Below are positions 50,602 to 59,633 of a stretch of DNA of 64,000 nucleotides, one piece after another. Source of the DNA: Imperialibacter sp040222385 (GTDB lineage Bacteria; Bacteroidota; Bacteroidia; Cytophagales; Cyclobacteriaceae); assembly GCF_040222385.1 (NCBI RefSeq), contig NZ_JAVKDF010000053.1:73689-137688 (forward strand), read 5' to 3'. The notes beneath the pieces are model-generated. The model worked only from the letters and a program-made list of their open reading frames with translations. It was not told the origin of the DNA and did not search any database. Position 1 is the first letter of the stretch, and each line of letters starts with the position of its first letter. A program made the translations under genes and the position numbers.

Positions 50602-53600
50602 CTATTTGAAAAAACTGATTTTGTCCAGACTCATCAGGTTTGTCTCTTTATCCGGATGGGAAACAACAAAATACAAATTGCCAATTTGATCCACCATGTC
50701 GATGGTGATGTCAGCATTTGCCCACTGGCGATCTCTCCATGAGCCTTCGAACGCTGGCACATCCACCGTACCGATAACCTTGCCTGTGGGGCTGCCTGAA
50801 ACCACTTTGATCGTTCCGCCTTTCACACCCATCATGGTTACAGAAATTTTGCTGATCCCCTTCAGGTCAATGTTTTTGTAGCCAATATATGACCCATCGT
50901 TGATATTGCTCAGGAAGGCAAAGTCACCACCATTGGGGCGCTGCTGTTGCACATCGTTGAAGAAATTGTAGTTTTCAGCCTCAAGTACGGGCGCCTTGAT
51001 CATAATCATCTTTGACGACTCGATGGCAGGAATGGTGCCATTTCCTTTGTCGGTATACCGAATGCCGACAACATAAGCGCCTTGGTTTTCAGCGGTCTGT
51101 TTATTCAGCGTAATATTGCTGGTCAAAGGCAAACTTGTCGTTGGGCTTTCTTTCACCAGCGATAGGATATAGTCCACCATCACCCTTGTTTCGTCGAGTG
51201 TTAGCTGCGGATGAGCCGCCATCAGGCTATGGCCCCAGTTGCCATTGCCGCCTTCGATGATTTTGCCCGCCAGCATGTCTCTTGACGAAGGGTCATCAGC
51301 GTATCTTTTTGCAATTTCGATGTAGGTAGGCCCAATCGATTTCTGATCCACAGAGTGGCACGACATACAATCGCTGTTGGCGATCATGTTTTTGCCTTTT
51401 ACATTGATGGCTGGGTTTTTGAAGAAGTCCTCGCCCAGGTTGGCCTGGTCATAGCCGCCTTCCAGATAGCTGAAATTAACACTTACGGCCTCTTGGGTTA
51501 TGCTGCCATCCTCTGTGCTGCCATCTTCTTTGTCGGTCACTATTACTTTGTAGGTATTGGTCTCTTTGCCAAAGTAGAAGGATTGGTTGCCGCTGTAGTC
51601 AAAATCGATGTTGGAAGGCTCATTGCCGGCTATTACCCTGGCAAAGGCTGATGCAGTTTCGCCTTTGGAGTCAGTGACCGTAAGCTCCACTTCTTGTTCA
51701 CCGGGCTGATCAAAAGTAATGCTCACATCACGGCCCTCATACTTCTTGCCGTCTTTGGTTGTCCAGCTAAATATCAAAGCATCGTCTTTATCATAGTCAA
51801 AAGAGCCCTGCGCTGAGAAGTTGACAGTAAGCGGCACTGCACCTCTGGTTTTGTCCGTCGCTACCGCTGGCACAGGCGCCCTGTTGCCTTCGGCGTACTC
51901 AATCCTTACCAACCTTGCGTCTACATTATTGGCGAAATAGTTCGACCCATACTCCAGCAGGTACATCACGCCGTTTTTGTCAAACTCCATGTCGATAGGC
52001 TTCACAAATGTTTCGTCAGGGAGAAACGACTCAATTTGCGTTGGGTTCCAATCCTCGTCAAACGACACCACCTTGATCCAGCTGCGTGCCCACTCATAAA
52101 TGAAAAGCTTGCCATTGTAATACTCAGGAAATCCCGCTTTCGAAGCGTTGGCTGGCTTGTAATACATGGGGCCCGACATGGCACTTCTGGAGCCTGTGCC
52201 CAGCATGGGCCAAATGTCCGACTGGCCGTAAGGGTACCAGATCATGGCAGGCCTTGCAGGGGGCAATTCTCTTGAGCCGGTGTTGTTGGGCGATTCGTTG
52301 ATAGGGTGAGCCGGATCCTGCTTGGGGCCAATTTCATCTGTGGCAAAATCAACCATAGGAAAGGCAATGTTGTTCGCTTCGAAGTAAGGCCAGCCGTAAA
52401 AGCCCGGTGTTTTTGCCTGGTTCCATTCGTCGTAGCTTTGAGGGCCTTTCTCGCTGTCTCTACCCGAATCCGGGCCCACATCACCCCAATACACGTAACC
52501 GGTTTTCATATCCACGGTGAATCGGAATGGATTTCTGCAACCCATGACATAAATCTCTGGTCGGCCCTGCGAACCATCCTTGGGAAATAAATTACCGTCA
52601 GGAATCGTATAGGAGCCTTCTGCCGTAGGTTTGATTCTTAAGATCTTGCCGCGAAGGTCATGCGTATTGGAGGAGCCCTTCTGTGAGTCAAACGGCCCAC
52701 GACCTGGGCGCTCGTCAAGAGGGGAGTAGCCACTCGATTCCTTCGAGCTGGTGTTGTCGCCGGTGCTCAGGTAAAGATGACCGTTAGGCCCAAACACAAT
52801 ACCACCACCTGAATGGCAGCAGGTTTCCCGTTGCACACCTACTTCCAGCACAATTTTTTCGCTACCCACTATCAGGCTGTCGGCCAGCAGCGTGAACCTG
52901 GATAGGTTTTGCCGGGAGGCACCACCCAGTGGAGAGTAGTAGATGTAAATCCAGTTGTTTTGATCATAGTTTGGATCTACAGCAAGGCCCAACATACCGT
53001 CTTCATAATTGCCTTCTGTATTTACTTTGAAAGTGTGCAGAATCTTCGTTTCGTTTGACTCCGGATCAAACATTTTCAGATTACCTTCCCTCTCGATAAA
53101 CAGCAGCTTGCCATCAGGAAGTATATCCAACTCCATTGGCTCGTTGACCTCTGCATCGAGAATGATTTTGGTAAACCGGCTGACGTCGGGTGCAGCCAGG
53201 CTCTTTGCACCTTCTTTATTAATAGCATTTTCTGCTAAGGAGGAGGAGATGGCCTCACCGGTTAAGTCGGTTGCGGTAGCAAAAAATGTTACTCTTCCGC
53301 CGTCATAATTTTGTGTTCCGGCTTCCTCAGCAGCAAACAGCCAGGGCCATTGGTATTGGTTGACTGTGTCCCTGGGAGCAAGTAAAGCCCCACCTGTTTG
53401 CACGTAGCGCTCAATGTCGGTTTGCCACTGTGGTGTAAGATGATTTGTATTGGCCAGCAAAAGCACACCTTTGTTCTTCCAAAGGTTGTCGCCACGGCGG
53501 TCGCTGGTGAGGGAGACTGTGTCGGTTTTTAGTCCTTGCGTCGTGGCATCACTCATTATTTGATTTATCGAAGCTGCTAGCGCATGGTTTTTTTCGTAAA

Positions 53601-53709
53601 CAACCAAAAGCGAGCTGTCACGTGATTCGCTACAGGAAAATCCAATGAGGGTGATAAGGACAAACGGCAGAAGTTTCCACGATGCCTTTTCAAGTAGGTG
53701 TTGTTTCAT
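50602..53709 (-). CDS. PQQ-type sugar dehydrogenase / cytochrome c lipoprotein with ThuA-like, PKD and CBM6-like domains
   Basis: The ATG at 53709 leads a 1035-residue lipoprotein (lipobox IGFSC). An N-terminal ThuA-like part (about 35-130) precedes a glucose/sorbosone dehydrogenase propeller (about 175-590): DGKLLFIEREGNLKMFD, GGGIVFGPNGHLYLSTGDN, and GCRNPFRFTVD. A PKD domain (about 615-690) follows. A cytochrome c domain with CMSCHS (near 783) and an axial-Met candidate in HSLMAAHP comes next, and the C-terminus is a CBM6-like sandwich (AENYNFFN). It oxidises sugars periplasmically, passing electrons to the heme. The same set is known in Bacteroidota polysaccharide loci. Confidence 0.93.
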   Translation of the reverse strand: MKQHLLEKASWKLLPFVLITLIGFSCSESRDSSLLVVYEKNHALAASINQIMSDATTQGLKTDTVSLTSDRRGDNLWKNKGVLLLANTNHLTPQWQTDIERYVQTGGALLAPRDTVNQYQWPWLFAAEEAGTQNYDGGRVTFFATATDLTGEAISSSLAENAINKEGAKSLAAPDVSRFTKIILDAEVNEPMELDILPDGKLLFIEREGNLKMFDPESNETKILHTFKVNTEGNYEDGMLGLAVDPNYDQNNWIYIYYSPLGGASRQNLSRFTLLADSLIVGSEKIVLEVGVQRETCCHSGGGIVFGPNGHLYLSTGDNTSSKESSGYSPLDERPGRGPFDSQKGSSNTHDLRGKILRIKPTAEGSYTIPDGNLFPKDGSQGRPEIYVMGCRNPFRFTVDMKTGYVYWGDVGPDSGRDSEKGPQSYDEWNQAKTPGFYGWPYFEANNIAFPMVDFATDEIGPKQDPAHPINESPNNTGSRELPPARPAMIWYPYGQSDIWPMLGTGSRSAMSGPMYYKPANASKAGFPEYYNGKLFIYEWARSWIKVVSFDEDWNPTQIESFLPDETFVKPIDMEFDKNGVMYLLEYGSNYFANNVDARLVRIEYAEGNRAPVPAVATDKTRGAVPLTVNFSAQGSFDYDKDDALIFSWTTKDGKKYEGRDVSITFDQPGEQEVELTVTDSKGETASAFARVIAGNEPSNIDFDYSGNQSFYFGKETNTYKVIVTDKEDGSTEDGSITQEAVSVNFSYLEGGYDQANLGEDFFKNPAINVKGKNMIANSDCMSCHSVDQKSIGPTYIEIAKRYADDPSSRDMLAGKIIEGGNGNWGHSLMAAHPQLTLDETRVMVDYILSLVKESPTTSLPLTSNITLNKQTAENQGAYVVGIRYTDKGNGTIPAIESSKMIMIKAPVLEAENYNFFNDVQQQRPNGGDFAFLSNINDGSYIGYKNIDLKGISKISVTMMGVKGGTIKVVSGSPTGKVIGTVDVPAFEGSWRDRQWANADITIDMVDQIGNLYFVVSHPDKETNLMSLDKISFFK

Positions 53710-53873
53710 CAATATAATTCACATTAATTTGAGCAGGCAAAATAGGGAGATACACGGCAACACTGGTAGACAAACGTCTCAAAGGAGGGCGGTAAATATA
53801 TTAATCCGGCGACAGATAGCCTTTGCCCGATTGAATCGATTGCAGTCTTTTTTGAAACTATAACTATTGCTGA

Positions 53874-54773
53874 CTATTGATTCAAATAGCTATAAATCTT
53901 TTCCGACACCCTTGCCAGTACTTCGGTACCCTCTTCAATGGTGTTCAGATTCTTAGACAACAGTACCAACACATATTTCCTTCCATCAGGCAGGTAAACA
54001 ATGCCAGAATCATGATGCAATTTGGTAATTGAACCTGTTTTGTGGGCAACGACTACTGAGTCGGGCAGGTAGGCGGGTATTATTTCATTAAACCGCTGTT
54101 CTTCCAAAATCCTGATCATCGCAGCACAGTCTTCGGGGGTGCCAGCCTTGTTGGTAGCAATCATTTCCATCACAATGGCCAGGTCTTTGGCTGTTGTGGT
54201 GTTGTTCATGCCCAGATCATAGGCCTTTTGGTCTTCCACGCCACGCAGCACCTGGATGTCGTTAGCTCCGAATGATTTCATGGTTGTCATTACGTTCGGA
54301 GCACCTACCAATTCGATAAGGATATTGGTGGCCAGGTTGCTGCTCACAGTGATCATTTCGTACGTCAGGTCATAAATAGTGAGCTTTTGGCCAATAAAGC
54401 TGTAAAGCCCTTCGCCACTATCTTCGCCGATATCCATGGTATAGGCCGATGAGTCTACAATACTTTTAAACTCATTAACAACCAGAATGGAGTCAGAAAG
54501 ACTGAATTTACCGGCACGGACTTGCCTAAACAGCTCAATCATCACCGGCGTTTTCATGGTGCTGGCTGCATGAAATATCTCCTTTTCGTTGATGTACAGT
54601 TGATTGTCAGGATTGCTGAGATCTTTGAAAGCAATCGCATAGTCGCCGGTGTTGGCTTCAAAATCTGCTTCGATGCTTTGCTTCAGCTCATTCAACGTTT
54701 GTTTTTTTGATGAGGGTTGGCAAGCGGCCAACGTGAGTGCCAAAGCAAATATCAGGTAGGTAGGTTTTTTCAT
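53874..54773 (-). CDS. Class A beta-lactamase-like serine hydrolase lipoprotein
   Basis: The ATG at 54773 gives a 299-residue lipoprotein (lipobox LTLAAC); an upstream extension would overlap hemN and lacks a signal. The active site is present: Ser71 and Lys74 in ASTMK, SSN at 144-146 (SDN-like) and KTG at 245-247. The usual ExxLN omega-loop glutamate is not seen; a VEDQKAYDLGMNN stretch sits there instead. The protein may be a beta-lactamase or a penicillin-interacting hydrolase, which cannot be settled from sequence. It lies 61 bp after hemN in the same direction. Confidence 0.88.
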   Translation of the reverse strand: MKKPTYLIFALALTLAACQPSSKKQTLNELKQSIEADFEANTGDYAIAFKDLSNPDNQLYINEKEIFHAASTMKTPVMIELFRQVRAGKFSLSDSILVVNEFKSIVDSSAYTMDIGEDSGEGLYSFIGQKLTIYDLTYEMITVSSNLATNILIELVGAPNVMTTMKSFGANDIQVLRGVEDQKAYDLGMNNTTTAKDLAIVMEMIATNKAGTPEDCAAMIRILEEQRFNEIIPAYLPDSVVVAHKTGSITKLHHDSGIVYLPDGRKYVLVLLSKNLNTIEEGTEVLARVSEKIYSYLNQ

Positions 54774-54834
54774 TGGGTAAAGGCTTTGTTCAAAGTAAAG
54801 CACAAACCCTTTAGCTGCCAAACCACTCATACCA

Positions 54835-56196
54835 TCAAATAGTGGATGAAAAAAGTTGCGTTTCGGGCTGTTTTCGCCAAAGCCGTTTATCGAACGCCAT
54901 GCAAATGTTACGGATAAACGCACGTCCTTTTTCAGTGATATGGACATTGTCTCCCCTCAATTCAATTAGCTCATCCTGCAGGGGCTCGGCCAGTCTTTCC
55001 AGTATGGAGCGGTACGGCATTTGTGCCTCAAGTAGCGTTGTGGAGAACCTGCACATAAGATCGAGTATGTGCTGCCTGATGATGAGGTCTTCCTGATTGA
55101 GCATATGCCCTCTGAAAACTGGTAAAAAGCCACTTTCAACTGACTCTTGATAGGTTTCAATATCTTTGTGGTTTTGCGCAAATCCATACCACGAGTCGCT
55201 GATAGAAGAAACGCCCAACCCAATCAGTAATTTGGTTGATGATGCGGTATAGCCCATGAAATTACGGTGTAGCTGTCCGTTAATTGATGATTCATAAAGC
55301 TCATCCTGTTTGGTAGCGAAATGATCCATACCTATTTCCACCAGACCGATGTCCAGCAACATGTCTCTTCCAAGTTCATACAATGCTCGTTTTTCATCAT
55401 CTTTTGGTAAGTCAGCTTCCGAAAACTTCCTCTGTCCATTTCCCTTGATCCATGGCACATGGGCATAACTATAAAATGCTATGCGATCCGGCTTCAATTC
55501 CTTTACTTTCTCAATCGTATCAATGATGGAGTTTGATGTTTGAAAAGGCAGGCCGTAAACCAGGTCGTAGTTGATGGATGTATAGCCCAATTGCCTTGAC
55601 CACTCTGTCACTTGCTTCACTTTGTCAAACGTCTGATGGCGATGGATGGCCTCCTGCACTATCGGATCAAAATCCTGAATACCATAGCTTACCCTGTTAA
55701 AACCCAGTTCTCTGAGTGTTTTCAAATGCTCATAGGAGGTGTTGTTAGGATGCCCTTCAAAGCTGAAAGATGCTTTGGGGTGCTTATGGGCTTTTGAAAG
55801 TATGCCAATAATTAGCCACTGCAGGCTGACTGGAGAAAAAAACGTCGGTGTTCCGCCGCCCAGGTGTATCTCTTTAATCACCGGTTTTTTTGGAAGCCGT
55901 GCCACGTATAAGTCCCATTCCTTCAGCACGGTACTGATGTAGGGTGTTTCCACTCCGTGATTCTTGGTAATCCGTTTGTTGCACCCGCAAAACGTGCACA
56001 GGCTTTCGCAGTAGGGAAGGTGAATGTATAAGCTAATGCCCTCTTCATCAGTGGTTTCAGCAAATGCTTGCTGGAAGCTTCGGGTCCATTGTTTGCAGGT
56101 GAAATCGTCCGACTCCCAGTAGGGCACGGTGGGGTAACTGGTATAACGGGGCCCTGGTATATTGTATTTGGAAAGAAGGGATGACTGCTGCTGCAT
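54835..56196 (-). CDS. hemN: Oxygen-independent coproporphyrinogen III oxidase
   Basis: This 453-residue radical SAM enzyme has the cluster motif in LPYCESLCTFCGC (four Cys including the extra one), GGGTPTFFSP, and the HemN-type N-terminus YNIPGPRYTSYPTVPYWE. It decarboxylates coproporphyrinogen III to protoporphyrinogen IX in heme synthesis without oxygen. An FNR-type box lies 52-63 bp upstream of the start, so anaerobic control is likely. The serine hydrolase gene follows. Confidence 0.95.
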   Translation of the reverse strand: MQQQSSLLSKYNIPGPRYTSYPTVPYWESDDFTCKQWTRSFQQAFAETTDEEGISLYIHLPYCESLCTFCGCNKRITKNHGVETPYISTVLKEWDLYVARLPKKPVIKEIHLGGGTPTFFSPVSLQWLIIGILSKAHKHPKASFSFEGHPNNTSYEHLKTLRELGFNRVSYGIQDFDPIVQEAIHRHQTFDKVKQVTEWSRQLGYTSINYDLVYGLPFQTSNSIIDTIEKVKELKPDRIAFYSYAHVPWIKGNGQRKFSEADLPKDDEKRALYELGRDMLLDIGLVEIGMDHFATKQDELYESSINGQLHRNFMGYTASSTKLLIGLGVSSISDSWYGFAQNHKDIETYQESVESGFLPVFRGHMLNQEDLIIRQHILDLMCRFSTTLLEAQMPYRSILERLAEPLQDELIELRGDNVHITEKGRAFIRNICMAFDKRLWRKQPETQLFSSTI

Positions 56197-56247
56197 GTTT
56201 TTACCTGATTTACTTACAAAGAAAAGTCATCTATCTCCATTGGGAAA

Positions 56248-56259
56248 TGATAAAAATCA
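56248..56259. promoter_or_regulatory. FNR/CRP-type box upstream of hemN
   Basis: The sequence TGATAAAAATCA matches the core of the FNR site TTGATnnnnATCAA at all eight inner positions. The outer T and A are not conserved. It is 52-63 bp upstream of the hemN start codon, in the position usual for an activator site. Confidence 0.5.
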
Positions 56260-56479
56260 GCAAATAACTTGAAGAGATTCAGTTAAGACAAGCGCTGGAG
56301 TAAGTCGCAAGATGAAATACAGCCCGCTCTTTCTCCATTTTCAGTGCTCAGACTGACGATTAAAATTTAAATCCCACCGATCCGAAAGAATGGTAATCGT
56401 AATAATTGCTAATTTTAATGATGCTGTTGCCGCCAAATGAATGCAGGCCCGCAACTCAAAACAACTTTACCTCTTTTCA

Positions 56480-58549
56480 ATGGATCATCAAACTAGGACC
56501 AGGTATGTGGCTTTTCATGTTATCACCATCCTTTGTCTATGTGGCTGCCTCTTTATTTCATCATGTTCCGATCCTTCAGCTTCCCGAGTTGACAGTGAGG
56601 TTCCTCGCTTGTCGGTCGAGAATAATATCCGGAGCTACCTGAACAAAGTATCGGCAGATATTACCGACAATTTCCATTCTGATATTCAGACGCTAGGTGA
56701 TTGGGAGAAAATAAGGCGTCAGCGTTACGTGGAGTTTATAGAAATGATGGGGATTGATCACCTGCCTTTGAACGGAGAAAAGTCGGCATTGAACGTAAAG
56801 GTGACGGGCACCATCAAGAAAGAGGGCTACCGAATTGAAAAGCTGTATTTTGAGTCACTTCCCGGCTTATACGTAAGGGCTAACCTGTACATTCCTGACA
56901 GCATCAAAGCCCCCAGACCTGCCATCCTTTACGTATGTGGCCACTCTCCAACCCAGAAGGCACACTACCAGGCCCACCCGATAAAATTTGCACAGTTAGG
57001 GTTTGTATCGCTGATCATCGAAACGATTCAGTTTGGCGAGGTGCAGGGGCATCATTGGGGGCCCTATTCAAAAGGGTGGTTCAATTGGTATAGCCGGGGA
57101 TATAACCCTGCCGGAGTCGAACTTTGGAATGCTATTCGGGCTATTGATCTTCTTTCAGAAAGGCCGGAGGTGGATGCAGATAAAATCGGAGTGACTGGCA
57201 TTTCAGGCGGTGGCTCTCAGTCGTGGTACATTGCTGCTGCCGATCCCCGCATAAAGGCCGTTGCTCCTGTTTGCGGGGGAGCCACATTAAAGGATCATGT
57301 ATTCAACAGAACCGTTGACGGACACTGCGACTGCATGATGCCCAATAATCTCTATGGCCGTGATTTTGCCGACATAGGCGCTTTGATTGCCCCACGGCCG
57401 TTGCTCATCGCCCAGGCCAACCAGGATGAGATGTATAAGATTGAATCGGTACGTGAGCTTGAATCTAAAGCTCAGAAAATGTACGATTTGTATGGGAAGC
57501 CCGACAACATATCTCTTGTTGAAACACCAGGTGGCCACTCTTACCATCAAACATCTCGTCAGGAAATTTTCTCTTTTTTCCTTGATAAACTTATGGGGAA
57601 GAAAATTACTCCGGATCAGGTGGGAGATATTGATGAGAATCCTGAAAGCCAGCCTTCTTTTGAAGAGCTGAAAGTGTACGTCGATGGCCCGCCGGAAGGA
57701 GACCGGTCAAGCACGATACAGGATTCTTTTATCCCACTTGCCAGGGCTCCGGAAATCACTACCGAAGAAGAGCTTTCTTCTCATCGGGATTCGGTAAAAG
57801 TATTTTTGCGTGAAAAAACATTTGGCCACTTTCCAGTAAAAGAGGCTGCTTTTGATTCGCAACTCGAAATACAAAGTATGTTTAATGAAAACGCCGGAAA
57901 CAGAATATTCAGCTTTGTTTCAGAGGAGGGATGGCGCTTAAAAATAGACGTCCGCTGGAGAGGCGATTCAAACACGGTTAAGCCTTTAATGGTCGTGCTA
58001 CGCAATTATGATGAGGATCGGTGGGATTCTGAAAGCTTCGCTTCCAAATTTTCAAAAGACTGGAACATAGCCTATTTTGAGCCGAGGGGCGTTGGAGAAA
58101 CGGGGTGGGATCCTGGGCTTCAATGGCATATAAGACGTGCCTCGGCCTGGACAGGAAGAACAATTGCCTCCATGCAGGTGTATGATGTTTTGAGGAGCCT
58201 TCAATTCAGCCGTACACTTTCTGATGTTGATCCAGCAAAAATTGGCATTGCTGCCAGAGATGAGATGGCCGTGGTGGCTTTGTATGCTGCCTTACTGGAT
58301 GGGAAATGTGAAGCCGTCATATTGAATAACCCACCTGCCACGCAGGATGTGACGAGCGACCCCGAAGGAAAAGGGCCGACAATAGAAATGCTCAATTGTC
58401 TTCAAGCGACCGATGTCAATCAATTACCGGCTTTCATTTGGCCGACAAAAACTATGTTTGTTGGTGATGTTCCCGATGCTTATCAATGGTCAGAAAATAT
58501 TCTTAAGCGTTTGGGAAGGGGCGGGTTCGCCAGGAATGACAGCAATTGA
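56480..58549 (+). CDS. Esterase-like alpha/beta-hydrolase lipoprotein
   Basis: The ATG at 56480 gives a signal sequence ending in the lipobox FISSC; an ATG at 56441 adds 13 residues. The 689-residue product has an acetylxylan-esterase-like hydrolase core. The nucleophile is likely in GVTGISGGGSQSW (near 240), with RPLLIAQANQDEMYK and the active His in GGHSYHQ (near 352). A second, hydrolase-like half (about 415-690) has no clear nucleophile. It likely deacylates a sugar polymer at the surface. It is first in a likely operon with an epimerase-like and a DapA-like gene. Confidence 0.82.
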   Translation: MDHQTRTRYVAFHVITILCLCGCLFISSCSDPSASRVDSEVPRLSVENNIRSYLNKVSADITDNFHSDIQTLGDWEKIRRQRYVEFIEMMGIDHLPLNGEKSALNVKVTGTIKKEGYRIEKLYFESLPGLYVRANLYIPDSIKAPRPAILYVCGHSPTQKAHYQAHPIKFAQLGFVSLIIETIQFGEVQGHHWGPYSKGWFNWYSRGYNPAGVELWNAIRAIDLLSERPEVDADKIGVTGISGGGSQSWYIAAADPRIKAVAPVCGGATLKDHVFNRTVDGHCDCMMPNNLYGRDFADIGALIAPRPLLIAQANQDEMYKIESVRELESKAQKMYDLYGKPDNISLVETPGGHSYHQTSRQEIFSFFLDKLMGKKITPDQVGDIDENPESQPSFEELKVYVDGPPEGDRSSTIQDSFIPLARAPEITTEEELSSHRDSVKVFLREKTFGHFPVKEAAFDSQLEIQSMFNENAGNRIFSFVSEEGWRLKIDVRWRGDSNTVKPLMVVLRNYDEDRWDSESFASKFSKDWNIAYFEPRGVGETGWDPGLQWHIRRASAWTGRTIASMQVYDVLRSLQFSRTLSDVDPAKIGIAARDEMAVVALYAALLDGKCEAVILNNPPATQDVTSDPEGKGPTIEMLNCLQATDVNQLPAFIWPTKTMFVGDVPDAYQWSENILKRLGRGGFARNDSN

Positions 58550-58612
58550 TGTAAAGGTATGATCACCAACTGCCTTTTGGGAAGAAATTAGAAATACGGA
58601 AGCCAACAGAAT

Positions 58613-59629
58613 ATGAACGATCTGGAAAAACGATACCAGCACCTATTAAAGCCTTCAGAGGCGCTTATCTCTGAAATCTCAACACTGACGGGAGACATTC
58701 TTATCTTAGGCGTTGGCGGGAAAATGGGGCCGGCGCTTGCCCTGTTAGCAAAGCAGACGGTGGATCAGGCCGGATTAAAAAAGCGGATTATTGGTGTCTC
58801 TCGTTTTTCTGAGCCAGGTCTTCAGGCCAGGCTGCAACAAAATGGTGTTGAGACAATCACAGCCGATTTGCTTGACGAAGACCAGCTACAGGCGCTTCCT
58901 GAGGTGCCTAATGTGCTTTACCTGGCTGGAACAAAGTTTGGTACCACAGGGAATGAATCTTTTACCTGGGCCATGAATACCTACCTCCCCGGAAGAGTAG
59001 CAGAGAAGTTCAAAAATTCCCGCATTGTCGTTTTCTCTACAGGAAATGTGTATCCGTTCGTCCCCGTAGTAAGTGGGGGGGCGACCGAATCGCTGCCACC
59101 AGAACCCATTGGCGAGTACGGCCAGTCATGCCTGGGCCGTGAACGAATTTTCCAATACTTCGCCGCCAAAAACAACACGCCCATTTTAATCTACCGGCTG
59201 AACTATGCTAACGACGTCTCGTATGGAGTGTTGTTGGAAATAGCCAAATCCGTGAAAAAGAGCAAACCGATTGACCTGGCCATGGGCACTGTAACCGTGA
59301 TTTGGCAGGGCGATGCCAACGAAATAGCCTTACGAGCCCTTCACCATTGTACCACACCGGCCAAAATATTGAATGTAACGGGCCCCGAAATTGTTTCAGT
59401 CCGCTGGCTGGCTGAAGAGTTTGGGAAAATACTGGGCACTACGCCTGAGTTCATCAATGAAGAGCAATCCACCTCGTTATTATCGAATGCGGCCGAGTCC
59501 TTCCGTCTTTTTGGCTATCCCAAAGTTAGCTTGAGACAAATGATGGAGGCCATCCTTGAATGGTACAATGAGGGGGGTGAAATTTTAAATAAGCCCACTC
59601 ACTTTTCAGAAAGAAAAGGAAAATTCTAA
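58613..59629 (+). CDS. NAD-dependent epimerase/dehydratase-like protein, catalytic Lys replaced
   Basis: The 338-residue extended-SDR protein has the dinucleotide loop ILGVGGKMGP (about 31-40) and FSTGNVYP near 141, the site of the catalytic Ser/Thr. The usual YxxxK reads Tyr169-GQS-Cys173, so the catalytic lysine is missing. The remaining fold is intact, including the sugar-binding LNVTGPE segment. It may bind NAD and sugar but work through another mechanism. It lies 63 bp after the esterase-like gene and 4 bp before the DapA-like gene. Confidence 0.88.
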   Translation: MNDLEKRYQHLLKPSEALISEISTLTGDILILGVGGKMGPALALLAKQTVDQAGLKKRIIGVSRFSEPGLQARLQQNGVETITADLLDEDQLQALPEVPNVLYLAGTKFGTTGNESFTWAMNTYLPGRVAEKFKNSRIVVFSTGNVYPFVPVVSGGATESLPPEPIGEYGQSCLGRERIFQYFAAKNNTPILIYRLNYANDVSYGVLLEIAKSVKKSKPIDLAMGTVTVIWQGDANEIALRALHHCTTPAKILNVTGPEIVSVRWLAEEFGKILGTTPEFINEEQSTSLLSNAAESFRLFGYPKVSLRQMMEAILEWYNEGGEILNKPTHFSERKGKF

Positions 59630-59633
59630 GCTC

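Noticed and set aside
54774..54947. Longer start of the serine hydrolase gene
   Set aside because: It would overlap hemN and hide the lipoprotein signal; the ATG at 54773 opens directly into it.
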